Assembly: GCF_016902445.1 (NCBI RefSeq)
Contig: NZ_JACSNX010000018.1
Span: forward strand, 1 to 54,972
Reading direction: 5' to 3'
From: Oscillibacter valericigenes
Lineage (GTDB): Bacteria; Bacillota; Clostridia; Oscillospirales; Oscillospiraceae
DNA length: 54,972 bases
Under the pieces are notes generated by a model. The model was given only the letters and a program-made list of their open reading frames with translations, was not told the DNA's origin and ran no database searches. The translations under genes were made by a program, and so were the position numbers. Below, piece after piece: positions 23,490 to 32,016 of this stretch; within the stretch, counting starts at the first letter, position 1; every line of letters starts with the position of its first letter.

Positions 23490-24509
23490 ATGAACGACAA
23501 GCGTCTGGGCCGGCAGACCGTGGCCCTGGCCCATCCCCCCTCCGTCCTCTCCTTCGCCAACATCGGCGGGAAATTCGAGGGCCAGGGCCCCCTGGCAGAC
23601 TATTTCGACGAGATCAACCCCGACTCCTTCTTCGGGGAAAAGACCTGGGAGAAGGCGGAGTCCGCCATGCAGAAAGCCGTCCTGCAGCGGGCGCTGCAGA
23701 AGGCGGAGCTGACCCCCGGCGATCTGGACTATATCCTGGCCGGGGACCTGCTGAACCAGTGCATCGGCTCCTCCTTCGGCCTGCGGGACTTCCGCATCCC
23801 CTTTTACGGGCTCTACGGCGCCTGCTCCACCATGGGGGAGAGTCTGAGCCTGGCGTCCCTGCTGATCGACGGCGGCTACGCCGACCGGGCCGCCGCCCTG
23901 ACCTCCTCCCACTTCTGCACCGCCGAACGGCAGTACCGGATGCCGGTGCCCTACGGCAGCCAGCGGACCCCCACCGCCCAGTGGACCGCCACGGCCGCCG
24001 GCTGCACCATCCTGGGCAGCGACGGCCCCGGCCCCTATGTCACCCATGTCACCTGCGGCCGGATCGTGGACAAGGGCATCGCCGACGCCAACAACATGGG
24101 CGCCGCCATGGCCCCGGCGGCCTATGACACCCTCTCCGCCTTCTTCCGGGACACCGGGTATCGTCCCGCGGACTTCGACCTCATCATCACCGGCGACCTG
24201 GGGGAGCTGGGCCATGACATCGTCCGGGACTTCTTCCGCCGGGACGGCGTGGATCTGGGTCCCCAGTTCCAGGACTGCGGCCTGCTGCTCTATGACCGGA
24301 AGCACCAGGACATGCACGCCGGCGCCTCCGGCTGCGGCTGCTCCGCCTCCGTCCTCAACGGCTATCTCCTGCGGAAGATGCGGGAGGGCAAGTGGAAGAC
24401 CATCCTCTTCGCCCCCACCGGGGCGCTGCTGTCCCCCACCTCCTCCGGCCAGGGGGAGTCCATCCCCTCCATCTGTCACGCGGTCCGGCTGTGTGCTGTC
24501 CGGGAGTGA
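23490..24509 (+). CDS. spoVAD: Stage V sporulation protein AD
   Basis: A 339-residue SpoVAD, part of the SpoVA channel that moves dipicolinic acid into the forespore and out at germination; SpoVAD itself has a thiolase-like fold and binds DPA. Typical features are PPSVLSFANIGGKFEGQGPL at the N-terminus, FEKAES-like WEKAESAMQKAVL, YGLYGACSTMGESL, and the C-terminal GASGCGCSASVLNGYLL. The ATG at 23490 (MNDKRLGRQTVAL) fits family starts. spoVAC is not in the window, and spoVAE is found 2 kb downstream beyond the Amt-PII gene. Confidence 0.95.
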   Translation: MNDKRLGRQTVALAHPPSVLSFANIGGKFEGQGPLADYFDEINPDSFFGEKTWEKAESAMQKAVLQRALQKAELTPGDLDYILAGDLLNQCIGSSFGLRDFRIPFYGLYGACSTMGESLSLASLLIDGGYADRAAALTSSHFCTAERQYRMPVPYGSQRTPTAQWTATAAGCTILGSDGPGPYVTHVTCGRIVDKGIADANNMGAAMAPAAYDTLSAFFRDTGYRPADFDLIITGDLGELGHDIVRDFFRRDGVDLGPQFQDCGLLLYDRKHQDMHAGASGCGCSASVLNGYLLRKMREGKWKTILFAPTGALLSPTSSGQGESIPSICHAVRLCAVRE

Positions 24510-24578
24510 TTGGTCAACCTATATAAATTTCGGATAAATTTTTGACGAATCCAGCAAATTTCTTGTGAAGAAAGTGCC

Positions 24579-24607
24579 TTGACGCTGTCCGCCTGCCGTG
24601 ATAAAGT
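24579..24607 (+). promoter_or_regulatory. Promoter of the Amt-PII gene
   Basis: TTGACG at 24579-24584, 17-base spacer, TAAAGT at 24602-24607. It lies just before a long leader hairpin. Confidence 0.7.
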
Positions 24608-24619
24608 GTTCTCCATTAA

Positions 24620-24662
24620 AGGCAAGGGCGCCTGTGAGACCATCTCACAGACGCCCTTGCCT
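24620..24662 (+). promoter_or_regulatory. Long leader hairpin upstream of the Amt-PII gene
   Basis: AGGCAAGGGCG and CTGTGAGA pair with TCTCACAG and CGCCCTTGCCT, 19 pairs with one internal C/A mismatch and a CCA loop. TGTATTTGTT follows, only a weak T run. It stands about 65 bases before the start codon and may be an attenuator or a protein target for nitrogen control (inference). Confidence 0.65.
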
Positions 24663-24726
24663 GTATTTGTTCCAAGGCGCGGCGTGACGCGCGGCCGCCG
24701 CCCGTGGTGATCTAGGAGGGAACGCA

Positions 24727-26454
24727 ATGTATTCATCTGTCAACACCATCTGGGTCCTGGTGGGCGCTGCCATGGTCTTTCTCATGCAGGCGGGCTTTGC
24801 CATGTGCGAGGCCGGCTTCACCCGGGCCAAGAACACGGGCAACATCCTCATGAAGAACCTGATGGACTTCTGCATCGGCACGCCGGTCTACTGGCTGCTG
24901 GGCTTCGGCCTGATGTTCGCCGGCGGCGGGGCCCTGATCGGCGGTCTGGACCCCATGGTCCGGGGCGATTACTCCGCCATCCTGCCGGAGGGCGTGCCCC
25001 TGTTCGCCTATCTGATCTTCCAGACGGTCTTCTGCGCCACATCCGCCACCATCGTCTCCGGCTCCATGGCGGAGCGGACGAAATTCGTCTCCTACTGCAT
25101 CTATTCCTTCTGCATCTCCGCCTTCATCTACCCCGTCTCCGGCCACTGGATCTGGGGCGGCGGCTGGCTCAGTGACCTGGGCTTCCACGACTTTGCAGGC
25201 TCCACGGCGGTCCACATGGTGGGCGGCATCTGCGCCTGCATCGGCGCCGCCACCCTGGGCCCCCGGCTGGGCAAGTACGACAAGGACGGCAGGCCCCGGG
25301 CGATCCTGGGTCACAACCTGTCCCTGGGGGCGCTGGGCGTGTTCATCCTGTGGTTCTGCTGGTTCGGGTTCAACGGAGCCTCCACCGTCTCCATGACCGG
25401 GGACGACACCCTGGTCTCCGCCGGGCTGATCTTCGTCAACACCAACATGTCCGCTGCGGTGGCCTGCTGCGTCACTATGATCTACACCTGGCTCCGCTAC
25501 GGAAAGCCGGACGTGGGCATGACCATGAACGCCGCCCTGGCGGGGCTGGTGGCCGTCACCGCCGGATGTGACGCGGTATCCATCGGCGGCGCCACCGTCA
25601 TCGGCATCGCAGCCGGGCTCCTGCTGCCCATCTCCGTGAACTTCTTCGACTCCGTGCTGAAGATCGACGACCCGGTGGGCGCCATCTCCGTCCACGGCGT
25701 CTGCGGCGCGGCGGGCACGCTGCTCACCGGTCTGCTGGCGGTGGACGGCGGCGTGTTCTACGGCGGCGGCTTCCAGTTCTTCGGCGTCCAGTGCTTGGGG
25801 GTGGCGGTCACAGCGGTGTGGACCGCCGTCACCATCACCATCGTGTTCCAGGTGCTCAAGCACACTGTGGGCCTGCGGGTCTCCCCCGAGGAGGAGGTCA
25901 AGGGCCTGGATATCACCGAACACGGCCTGCCCTCTGCTTACGGCGGTTTCGCCTTCGTCTACGACGACACTCCGGACGGCGCCGCCGTGCCGGACGCCGC
26001 TCCCGGCGCAGCGCCGGTCCCGGTGCAGGAGGCCGTGCCGGTGGAGGTGGTATCCGCCGCCCCGGCGGGCACGGCCCCTGTCTCTTCCGGCGGCGTCAAG
26101 ATGACCCGTGTGGACATCCTCTGCAAAATGGAGCGGTTCGACGCCCTGAAGCGGGCCATGTTCGACATCGGCATCACCGGCATGACCGCCATCAACGTCA
26201 TGGGCTGCGGTGAGCAGCGGGGCAAGACCGAGGGCTACTTCCGGGGCGCCAAGGTGGAAGCCACCATGCTGCCCAGCATCCAGGTGTCCATCGTGGTGTG
26301 CAGGCTGCCGGTGCGCCTGGTGGTGGAGACCGCCAAGAAAGTGCTGTACACCGGCCATATCGGCGACGGCAAGATCTTTGTCTCCGACGTGGAGAACGTC
26401 ATCAAAGTCCGGACCGGCGAGGAGGGCTACGACGCCCTGCAGGATGCAGAGTGA
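24727..26454 (+). CDS. Ammonium transporter fused to a PII signalling domain
   Basis: A 575-residue fusion. Residues 1-395 are an Amt/Rh ammonium channel: NTIWVLVGAAMVFLMQAGFA, the AMCEAGFTRAKN segment, DFAGSTAVHMVGG with the conserved Asp, and HGVCGAAGTLLTGL carrying the pore His. A linker rich in Ala, Pro and Val (about 415-455) leads to a PII (GlnB/GlnK) domain from residue 459: TRVDILCKMERFDALKRAM, GITGMTAINVMGCG, T-loop with Tyr in TEGYFRGAKV, and IGDGKIFVSDVENVIKVRTGE. Normally GlnK is a separate protein that plugs the channel when nitrogen is plentiful. The gene sits between spoVAD and spoVAE. Confidence 0.95.
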   Translation: MYSSVNTIWVLVGAAMVFLMQAGFAMCEAGFTRAKNTGNILMKNLMDFCIGTPVYWLLGFGLMFAGGGALIGGLDPMVRGDYSAILPEGVPLFAYLIFQTVFCATSATIVSGSMAERTKFVSYCIYSFCISAFIYPVSGHWIWGGGWLSDLGFHDFAGSTAVHMVGGICACIGAATLGPRLGKYDKDGRPRAILGHNLSLGALGVFILWFCWFGFNGASTVSMTGDDTLVSAGLIFVNTNMSAAVACCVTMIYTWLRYGKPDVGMTMNAALAGLVAVTAGCDAVSIGGATVIGIAAGLLLPISVNFFDSVLKIDDPVGAISVHGVCGAAGTLLTGLLAVDGGVFYGGGFQFFGVQCLGVAVTAVWTAVTITIVFQVLKHTVGLRVSPEEEVKGLDITEHGLPSAYGGFAFVYDDTPDGAAVPDAAPGAAPVPVQEAVPVEVVSAAPAGTAPVSSGGVKMTRVDILCKMERFDALKRAMFDIGITGMTAINVMGCGEQRGKTEGYFRGAKVEATMLPSIQVSIVVCRLPVRLVVETAKKVLYTGHIGDGKIFVSDVENVIKVRTGEEGYDALQDAE

Positions 26455-26525
26455 GCACCTCCTCCCGTGCCCATATGCACATTCACTGCCGCGGGGGCCG
26501 GGATCCGATGGATCCCGGCCCTCCG

Positions 26526-26554
26526 GCATACTCCGCCCGTTTCGGGGCATACTG
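26526..26554 (+). promoter_or_regulatory. Probable sigma-G promoter of spoVAE
   Basis: GCATA (26526-26530), 17 bases, CATACTG (26548-26554), a close match to the forespore sigma-G consensus GHATR-N17/18-CATWHTA. It would give spoVAE forespore expression independent of the vegetative Amt-PII gene upstream. A GGGCCGGGATCC hairpin just before it may end Amt-PII transcription. Confidence 0.65.
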
Positions 26555-26596
26555 ACACTGTCAACCCGGGGATATCTCCCCAGACGGAGGCAGGCC

Positions 26597-26953
26597 ATGG
26601 AATATCTCAATGCATTTCTCTGCGGCGGCATCCTGTGTGCCATCGGGCAGATCATCATCGACAAGACCCGGCTGACCCCCGCCCGCATCCTCACCGGATA
26701 TGTGGTGGCGGGCGTGCTGCTCAGCGCCCTGGGGCTGTATGAGCCCCTGGCGGAGTGGGGCGGAGCCGGGGCCACGGTGCCCCTGACGGGCTTCGGCCAC
26801 AACCTGGCCAAGGGCGTCCGGGAGGCGGTGGCCGCCGACGGCTGGATCGGCGTCTTTACCGGCGGTCTCACGGCGGCGGCCGGCGGCATTGCCGCGGCTG
26901 TGGTGGCCGGTGTGGTGATGGCGGCCATCTTCCGCCCCGGCGACAAACGCTGA
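26597..26953 (+). CDS. spoVAE: Stage V sporulation protein AE
   Basis: A 118-residue membrane protein matching SpoVAE(b): MEYLNAFLCGGILCAIGQIIIDKTRLTPARIL at the start, then VAGVLLSALGLYEPL, AGATVPLTGFGHNLAKG and a C-terminal helix. It is part of the SpoVA dipicolinic acid channel. GGAGG precedes the ATG. It is separated from spoVAD by Amt-PII. Another spoVA gene is not seen in the window. Confidence 0.93.
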   Translation: MEYLNAFLCGGILCAIGQIIIDKTRLTPARILTGYVVAGVLLSALGLYEPLAEWGGAGATVPLTGFGHNLAKGVREAVAADGWIGVFTGGLTAAAGGIAAAVVAGVVMAAIFRPGDKR

Positions 26954-27088
26954 CAGAGCCTTCCTCTCCCCGGCAGGGCGGCCGTTGCCGCCCTGTCTTT
27001 ATTTTGTCATTTTTTTGTTGTTCTTTCCTGGCGGGTTCCTGCTATACTATTGGCAGCGACAAATTTCGACAGAAAGGAACATCCCATT

Positions 27089-28318
27089 ATGCGCCGTTTC
27101 ACTGCCCTGCTGCTTGCTGTGCTGACGCTGCTCTCTCTGACCGCCTGCGGCGGTCAGGACGCCTCCGTCCCGGAGGAGGACACGGAGGATCCCGGCGGCG
27201 AGCCCGTGGAGGTCCTGCCCCCGGAGCCGGAGCCCTATGACATCCTGGACCCCACCGTGATGCCGGAGGGCGGCGTCCGGGACGGGGTGACCTATGTGGC
27301 CTATGACGGCATTGTGGAGCATCTGTTCTTCCATCCCGTCATCGCCTATCCGGAGCTGGCCTTCGACGGGGACGCCCAGGCCAACGGCCTGGACGACTAC
27401 ATGGTGACGGTGGACGAGTACAACAAGATCCTCCAGAGCGTCTATGACAAGGGCTATGTTCTGGTGGACATCGGCGATGTGTGGAGCGAGACCACCGGCG
27501 AGGACGGTCAGCCCAAGATGGTGAAGAACACCCTCTACCTGCCGGAGGGCAAAAAGCCCCTGATCCTCTCCTACGACGACACCAATTACTACGACTATAT
27601 GCTCCAGAACGGCTTTGCCTACAAGCTGATCATCGGCGAGGACGGCAAGATCGCCTCCTGGGGCAAGGACCCCCAGGGCAATGAGGTGGTCAGCCGGGAC
27701 CTGGACGCCATCCCCATCCTGGACAAGTTCGTGGAGGAGCATCCGGACTTCTCCCCCTTCGGCGCCAAGGGCTGCCTGAGCCTCACCGGCTACCAGGGCA
27801 TCCTGGGCTACCGGACTCAGACGGACACCAAGAGCTGGACCGAGGCCCAGGAGGCCAACCGTCAGAAGGAGATCGAGGCGGTGAAGCCCATCATCGCGGA
27901 GCTCAAGCGCACCGGCTGGACCTTCGGCAGCCACACCTGGGGCCACATCCGCCTGGGCACCAAGTCCATGGAGTCCATCCAGGCAGACACCCAGCGGTGG
28001 TTCGACGAGGTGGGCAGCCTAGTGGGCCCCACCACCATCCTGTTCTACCCCCACGGGGAGCGCCCCGACGGCAACGACTGGCAGAACACCGGCCCGGTGT
28101 TCCGCTACCTCCAGAGCCAGGGCTTCCGGGTCTTTGCCTCCGTGGGTATCGAGAGCTTCAGCTATATCAAGAAGGACATCTGCGCCGTCATCTGCGACCG
28201 GCTCCACCCGGACGGCACCACCCTGCGCCATTCCCGGGACCGGTACTTGCAATTCTATGATGCAAAGGATATCATGGATGTAGCAGTGCGTCCCCAGCGG
28301 GAGATCGACTGGGCGTAA
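27089..28318 (+). CDS. Lipoprotein with polysaccharide deacetylase-like domain
   Basis: A 409-residue lipoprotein: signal with lipobox LTACGG, a Pro/Glu-rich linker, then a NodB-like barrel. Visible family motifs are LILSYDDTNYYDYM (the first Asp of the metal site), GSHTWGHIRL (motif 2, H-x3-H), and FYPHGERPD (motif 3). The carbohydrate substrate is unknown; similar proteins act on peptidoglycan or surface sugars. The ATG at 27089 follows AAAGGA. A likely -10 (TATACT with upstream TGC) is at about 27041. The small membrane gene follows 15 bases downstream. Confidence 0.86.
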   Translation: MRRFTALLLAVLTLLSLTACGGQDASVPEEDTEDPGGEPVEVLPPEPEPYDILDPTVMPEGGVRDGVTYVAYDGIVEHLFFHPVIAYPELAFDGDAQANGLDDYMVTVDEYNKILQSVYDKGYVLVDIGDVWSETTGEDGQPKMVKNTLYLPEGKKPLILSYDDTNYYDYMLQNGFAYKLIIGEDGKIASWGKDPQGNEVVSRDLDAIPILDKFVEEHPDFSPFGAKGCLSLTGYQGILGYRTQTDTKSWTEAQEANRQKEIEAVKPIIAELKRTGWTFGSHTWGHIRLGTKSMESIQADTQRWFDEVGSLVGPTTILFYPHGERPDGNDWQNTGPVFRYLQSQGFRVFASVGIESFSYIKKDICAVICDRLHPDGTTLRHSRDRYLQFYDAKDIMDVAVRPQREIDWA

Positions 28319-28333
28319 AGGAGGAGATCCGCT

Positions 28334-28627
28334 GTGAAAAAGCGCATGGTCCCCGGCATCCTGCTGTCTGTCCTGGCCGTGTACATGGTGTTTGAGACCG
28401 TTCGCCTGTACAGCCTCATTACCAGGCCTGACGGCACGTTTATCACCGACGCCGATGTCGCCTTCGGCCTGTACCTCTTCGGCGGGCTGCTGGAACTCAA
28501 TCCCAGCCTCACCTATCCCAACGCGCCGCCCTACCTCTTCGCCCTGTGCGCCGTGACGGCCCTGCTAACGCTGGCCGCCGTGCTCTGTTTCCGGTGGGCC
28601 CGACGGGGCAAGGCGCACGGGGACTGA
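28334..28627 (+). CDS. Small membrane protein, unknown
   Basis: A 97-residue protein with two or three membrane helices (MVPGILLSVLAVYMVFETV, and LFALCAVTALLTLAAVLCF), starting at a GTG with AAAGGAGG well placed. No family is recognised. It is close behind the deacetylase-like gene and before cdd, so the three may share a transcript. Confidence 0.72.
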   Translation: MKKRMVPGILLSVLAVYMVFETVRLYSLITRPDGTFITDADVAFGLYLFGGLLELNPSLTYPNAPPYLFALCAVTALLTLAAVLCFRWARRGKAHGD

Positions 28628-28654
28628 ACCGCTTGTCACGAAAGGAGCATTTTC

Positions 28655-29047
28655 ATGACCCGAGATGAACTGAAGGCCGCAGCCGTCGCCATGCTGGACC
28701 GGGCCTACATCCCCTACTCCCACTTCCCCGTGGGCGCCGCCCTGGAGTGCAGCGACGGCACGGTGTTCACCGGCTGCAACATCGAAAACGCCGCCTTCGG
28801 CCCCACCATCTGCGCCGAGCGGACGGCGGTGGCCAAGGCCGTCAGCGAGGGGCACCGGAACTTCGTCCGCATCGTCATCGCCGGGCGGAGCGAGGGGCTC
28901 TGCGTCCCCTGCGGCGTGTGCCGCCAGGTGCTGCGGGAGTTCGCCCCCAACATCGAGATCATCTGCCTGAACGGCGCCGGAGAGGAGCGGACCTTCACCC
29001 TGGAGGAGCTGCTGCCCCACAGCTTCGGCCCGGAGTACCTGCTGTGA
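28655..29047 (+). CDS. cdd: Cytidine deaminase
   Basis: A 130-residue cytidine/deoxycytidine deaminase of the pyrimidine salvage pathway. Zinc and catalytic residues are present: CNIENAAFGPTICAERTA with catalytic Glu in CAE, and PCGVCRQVLREF. N-terminal YIPYSHFPVGAAL is the substrate-site motif. Length is normal for the homotetrameric type. AAAGGAG precedes the ATG. The stop overlaps the next small ORF (GTGA). Confidence 0.96.
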   Translation: MTRDELKAAAVAMLDRAYIPYSHFPVGAALECSDGTVFTGCNIENAAFGPTICAERTAVAKAVSEGHRNFVRIVIAGRSEGLCVPCGVCRQVLREFAPNIEIICLNGAGEERTFTLEELLPHSFGPEYLL

Positions 29048-29253
29048 CGCCCGCGCCGGCGGAGGACCGTCTGCGCATCCTGGCACTGGAGCCGGTGGTC
29101 TTCTGCTGCGGAGAGGTCCTTCCAGAGCCCCAGGTGTGGGTGCTGGCGGAGGACCGGGCCGGAAGGCGTTTTTCCTGCCGGGTCCCTGTGTCCAGGGCCG
29201 AGGTGCTCGGCCTTGCGTCGGGCGCTGTTTGCCAGAGAGAGGACCTGTATTGA
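29044..29253 (+). CDS. Small hypothetical protein overlapping cdd
   Basis: A 69-residue frame starting with GTG at 29044 that overlaps the cdd stop by 4 bases and has GGAG upstream inside cdd. It encodes TPAPAEDRLRILALEPVVFCCGEVLPE and a Cys pair, with no recognised domain. The overlap supports translation, but without homologues I cannot be sure it is a gene. Confidence 0.5.
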   Translation: MTPAPAEDRLRILALEPVVFCCGEVLPEPQVWVLAEDRAGRRFSCRVPVSRAEVLGLASGAVCQREDLY

Positions 29254-29263
29254 ATCCAAAAAC

Positions 29264-29291
29264 CGCCGCCGGTGCATCTGCACCGGCGGCG
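29264..29291. terminator. Hairpin between convergent genes
   Basis: CGCCGCCGGTGCA pairs perfectly with TGCACCGGCGGCG around TC. There is no T run on either side beyond a short A/T context, but the position between convergent stops fits a terminator. Confidence 0.6.
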
Positions 29292-29297
29292 ATCATG

Positions 29298-30701
29298 TTA
29301 TACCAGCTTTTCAAAGTAGAAGAACGTATCGTCCTCGCCCTTCTTCCGCATGCAGGCCGACAGCATCTTGTAGGACGCCTGGTTCTCCTTGTAGCACTTG
29401 GCCACCACCCGGCTCAGGTGGATCTTGTACAGGCCCCAGTCCGCCACGGCGGCGAAGGCCTCCGTGCCGTAGCCGCTGCCGGCGTAGGCCTTGTCGATCC
29501 GGCAGCCCAGCTCCGCGCCGCCCCGGCAGTCGAACCGGTACAGCACCGCCTCGCCGATGAGCTTGCCGTCCAGCCGGACGGCAAAGTTCACCGCCTGCCG
29601 GTTTTCAAAGTCCCGCCGGGCCACGTCAAAGAAGCTCCGCTCCTCCACAGGGCCGCCCAGGCCCCCCACGTCGTCATAGCCCCACCAGCGGTTCCGGTCC
29701 TGGTCCAGCACCAGGGCGTTGTAGGCGGGGATGTCCGCCTCCGTCAGAGCGGACAGGGTCAGCCGGGCCGTTTTCAGCTCCGGAATGGTCTCCACATGGT
29801 TCAGCAGCTCGTTCTGGGGATCGAACCTGTATTTGGGTGCCAGCTTGGCGGGGCCATACTGGAGCTTGGAGGTCCTGAGACCCCGGTCCGCCGCGTCATC
29901 CTCCCGGTTGATCCACTGGCAGCCGTCGCCGAAGGCATCGGCAAAGGCCTGGACCAGGGTGGGATATACGCCGGTGTAGGAGTACAGTGCCTTCTCGATG
30001 TGGATGATGAGGGTATCGCCGCACTTCTCCGCCAGAGACAGGGCGATCAGCTTCTCCCCGTCGAACATGCCGCCGGTGAAGAAGCAAGGCCTGCCGGTCA
30101 TCTTCAGCATCTTCTTGGCCAGATCCAGTTCGTTTTTCGCCTTGGCATTGTTCTCCTTGGGGAACTCCGCCTCATAGTCCTGCCAGAACCGCTCGATGGC
30201 CGGGGCGTCCGCCGCCGTCAGGGGCCGGAATTCGGCATCCGGCCACTTGGAGCGGAACTTGTTGATGTGATTCCGCTGGCCGGAGTACCGCCGCCCGGCA
30301 AAGAACTGCAGATCCTCCCGGTAGTACACATAGTCCCGCCAGGTCCGCACATCGCTGACCCGGACATAGGGATACCGGCTCAGAAGCTTGGCGGCCCTGC
30401 ACTCCGGCACCACAGAGATCACCGGGGGGATCCCCCGCTCCAGGCAGTCGTTCTCGATGGCCTCCAGCGCCGCGTCCTCGTCCCCCTCCGGGCCGGGGAC
30501 CGGGTAGTCGAAGACCACCTGTCCGTCGATCTCGTTGCAGACCACCAGACAGCCGGCGATCTCCGCCCAGGCCGGATGCAGGGACTTCTTCCACATGAGC
30601 TTGGTGCCCACGGAATATTCACACAGGCCATAGTCACAGTTCTGATAATACCGCCGCAGGCGGGGGGCATCCTGCTTGGTCACTGGTTTAAACTCTTGCA
30701 T
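29298..30701 (-). CDS. DUF2156 (lysyl-phosphatidylglycerol synthase-like) domain fused to GNAT acetyltransferase
   Basis: A 467-residue, soluble two-domain protein. Residues 1-290 resemble the DUF2156/LPG_synthase_C fold (YQNCDYGLCEYSVGTKLMW, RRYSGQRNHINKFRSKWP, QWINREDDAADRGLRTSKLQYGP-type ending), which uses aminoacyl-tRNA in related enzymes. Residues about 308-467 form a GNAT domain of the RimJ/RimL kind: KTARLTLSALTEADIPAYNAL, GEAVLYRFDCRGGAELGCRI, GSGYGTEAFAAVADWGL for acetyl-CoA binding. There is no membrane part. Target unknown. Possibly a peptide- or amino-group-modifying enzyme. Confidence 0.85.
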   Translation of the reverse strand: MQEFKPVTKQDAPRLRRYYQNCDYGLCEYSVGTKLMWKKSLHPAWAEIAGCLVVCNEIDGQVVFDYPVPGPEGDEDAALEAIENDCLERGIPPVISVVPECRAAKLLSRYPYVRVSDVRTWRDYVYYREDLQFFAGRRYSGQRNHINKFRSKWPDAEFRPLTAADAPAIERFWQDYEAEFPKENNAKAKNELDLAKKMLKMTGRPCFFTGGMFDGEKLIALSLAEKCGDTLIIHIEKALYSYTGVYPTLVQAFADAFGDGCQWINREDDAADRGLRTSKLQYGPAKLAPKYRFDPQNELLNHVETIPELKTARLTLSALTEADIPAYNALVLDQDRNRWWGYDDVGGLGGPVEERSFFDVARRDFENRQAVNFAVRLDGKLIGEAVLYRFDCRGGAELGCRIDKAYAGSGYGTEAFAAVADWGLYKIHLSRVVAKCYKENQASYKMLSACMRKKGEDDTFFYFEKLV

Positions 30702-30824
30702 ACTGTCATTCCTTGTTCTTCGTCGTACAGCCGGGAACCCCGGCTCCTCTCATCGTTCTCTGGAAAGTATATGCCCTGCTCCGCCGGAGCGCAGTCGTTT
30801 TGGCAACAGCGCCCCGAAGCGGAG

Positions 30825-30856
30825 AAAAGCGGCCGCGGGCACCAGCCCGCGGCCGC
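30825..30856 (-). terminator. Terminator of mreB
   Basis: On the minus strand GCGGCCGCGGGC-TGGT-GCCCGCGGCCGC followed by TTTTCT, five bases after the mreB stop. Confidence 0.88.
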
Positions 30857-30860
30857 TGCG

Positions 30861-31886
30861 TCAGTTCATCTGCTTGCGGCGGCTAAGATTCATGGTACCG
30901 TCCTGCATGGAGTTCAGGGAGTCCAGGCTCTTGCCGGTGCCCAGGGCCACGCAGCTGATGGCATCGTCGGCGATCACCGTGTGGATGCCGGTCCGGGCCG
31001 TCACCAGCTTGTCAAAGCCGGACACCAGGCTGCCGCCGCCGGTCATGACGATGCCGTTGGTGGAGATGTCCGCCACCAGCTCCGGCGGCGTCCGCTCCAG
31101 CACGGAGTGGATGGCCTCCATGATCCGCTCCACCGGCTCCTCAAAGGCGTCCATCATCTCCGTGGAGCTGACGGTGACCACCTTGGGCAGGCCGGTCAGC
31201 AGGCAGCGGCCCTTCACATCCATGGTCTCCTCCTCGTCCTTGGGGAAGACGCAGCCGATCTGCTTCTTCATCTCCTCGGCCGTCCGCTCGCCCACCAGCA
31301 GGTTGTGCTTGCGGCGCATGTATTTCACCACGGCCTCGTTCAGCTGGTCGCCGGCGATCTTGATGGAGGCGCTCTCCACCACACCGGAGAGGGAGATGAC
31401 CGCGATGTCGGCGGTGCCGCCGCCGATGTCCACCACCATGTGGCCGTCCGGCTGGGTGATGTCGATGCCGGCGCCGATGGCGGCGGCCACGGGCTCTTCA
31501 ATGAGGTAGACCTTCCGGGCGCCGGCCTGGATGCCGGCGTCGATGACGGCGCGCTCCTCGACCTCGGTGATGCCGGAGGGCACGCAGATAATGACCCGGG
31601 GCTTGAAGAAGGACACGCCGGCCACCTTGTGGATGAACTCCCGCAGCATCCGCTCCGTCATGTCGTAGTCGGAGATGACGCCCTCCCGCAGGGGGCGGAT
31701 GGCGATGATGTTGCCGGGAGTCCGGCCCAGCATGGCCTGGGCCTCAGCGCCCACCTTCAGCAGCTTACCGGTGGTCTTGTCCATGGCCACCACGGACGGC
31801 TCGTTCAGCACGATCCCTTTTCCCTTCACATAAACCAAAACCGACGCGGTACCCAAGTCGATACCGATATCCTTCGTCATGGACAT
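30861..31886 (-). CDS. mreB: Rod shape-determining protein MreB/Mbl
   Basis: A 341-residue bacterial actin that guides lateral cell-wall synthesis. The ATP-binding motifs of the actin fold are visible: phosphate-1 DIGIDLGTASVLVYVKGKG, connect region, phosphate-2 VVDIGGGTADIAVISL, and adenosine motif IVMTGGGSLVSGFDKL. Length typical. The ATG at 31886 has GAGGTGG upstream; an ATG two codons in is possible. It is not followed by mreC/mreD, so it is a stand-alone (Mbl- or MreBH-like) copy. Confidence 0.93.
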   Translation of the reverse strand: MSMTKDIGIDLGTASVLVYVKGKGIVLNEPSVVAMDKTTGKLLKVGAEAQAMLGRTPGNIIAIRPLREGVISDYDMTERMLREFIHKVAGVSFFKPRVIICVPSGITEVEERAVIDAGIQAGARKVYLIEEPVAAAIGAGIDITQPDGHMVVDIGGGTADIAVISLSGVVESASIKIAGDQLNEAVVKYMRRKHNLLVGERTAEEMKKQIGCVFPKDEEETMDVKGRCLLTGLPKVVTVSSTEMMDAFEEPVERIMEAIHSVLERTPPELVADISTNGIVMTGGGSLVSGFDKLVTARTGIHTVIADDAISCVALGTGKSLDSLNSMQDGTMNLSRRKQMN

Positions 31887-32016
31887 ACTGATTCCACCTC
31901 ATTTGATCTTTCTGTCTTATAGTATAAGCGGTTTTCCCGCGGACAATCATACAGCTTTTATTATACTGGCACGTTCCTGGGAATGCAACACTAAATTGTG
32001 AACATTTTCCACCAGA

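Noticed and set aside
29136..31922. A 928-residue open frame on the plus strand
   Set aside because: It is antisense to the DUF2156-GNAT gene and mreB, with repetitive His/Gly/Leu composition typical of shadow frames in GC-rich DNA.
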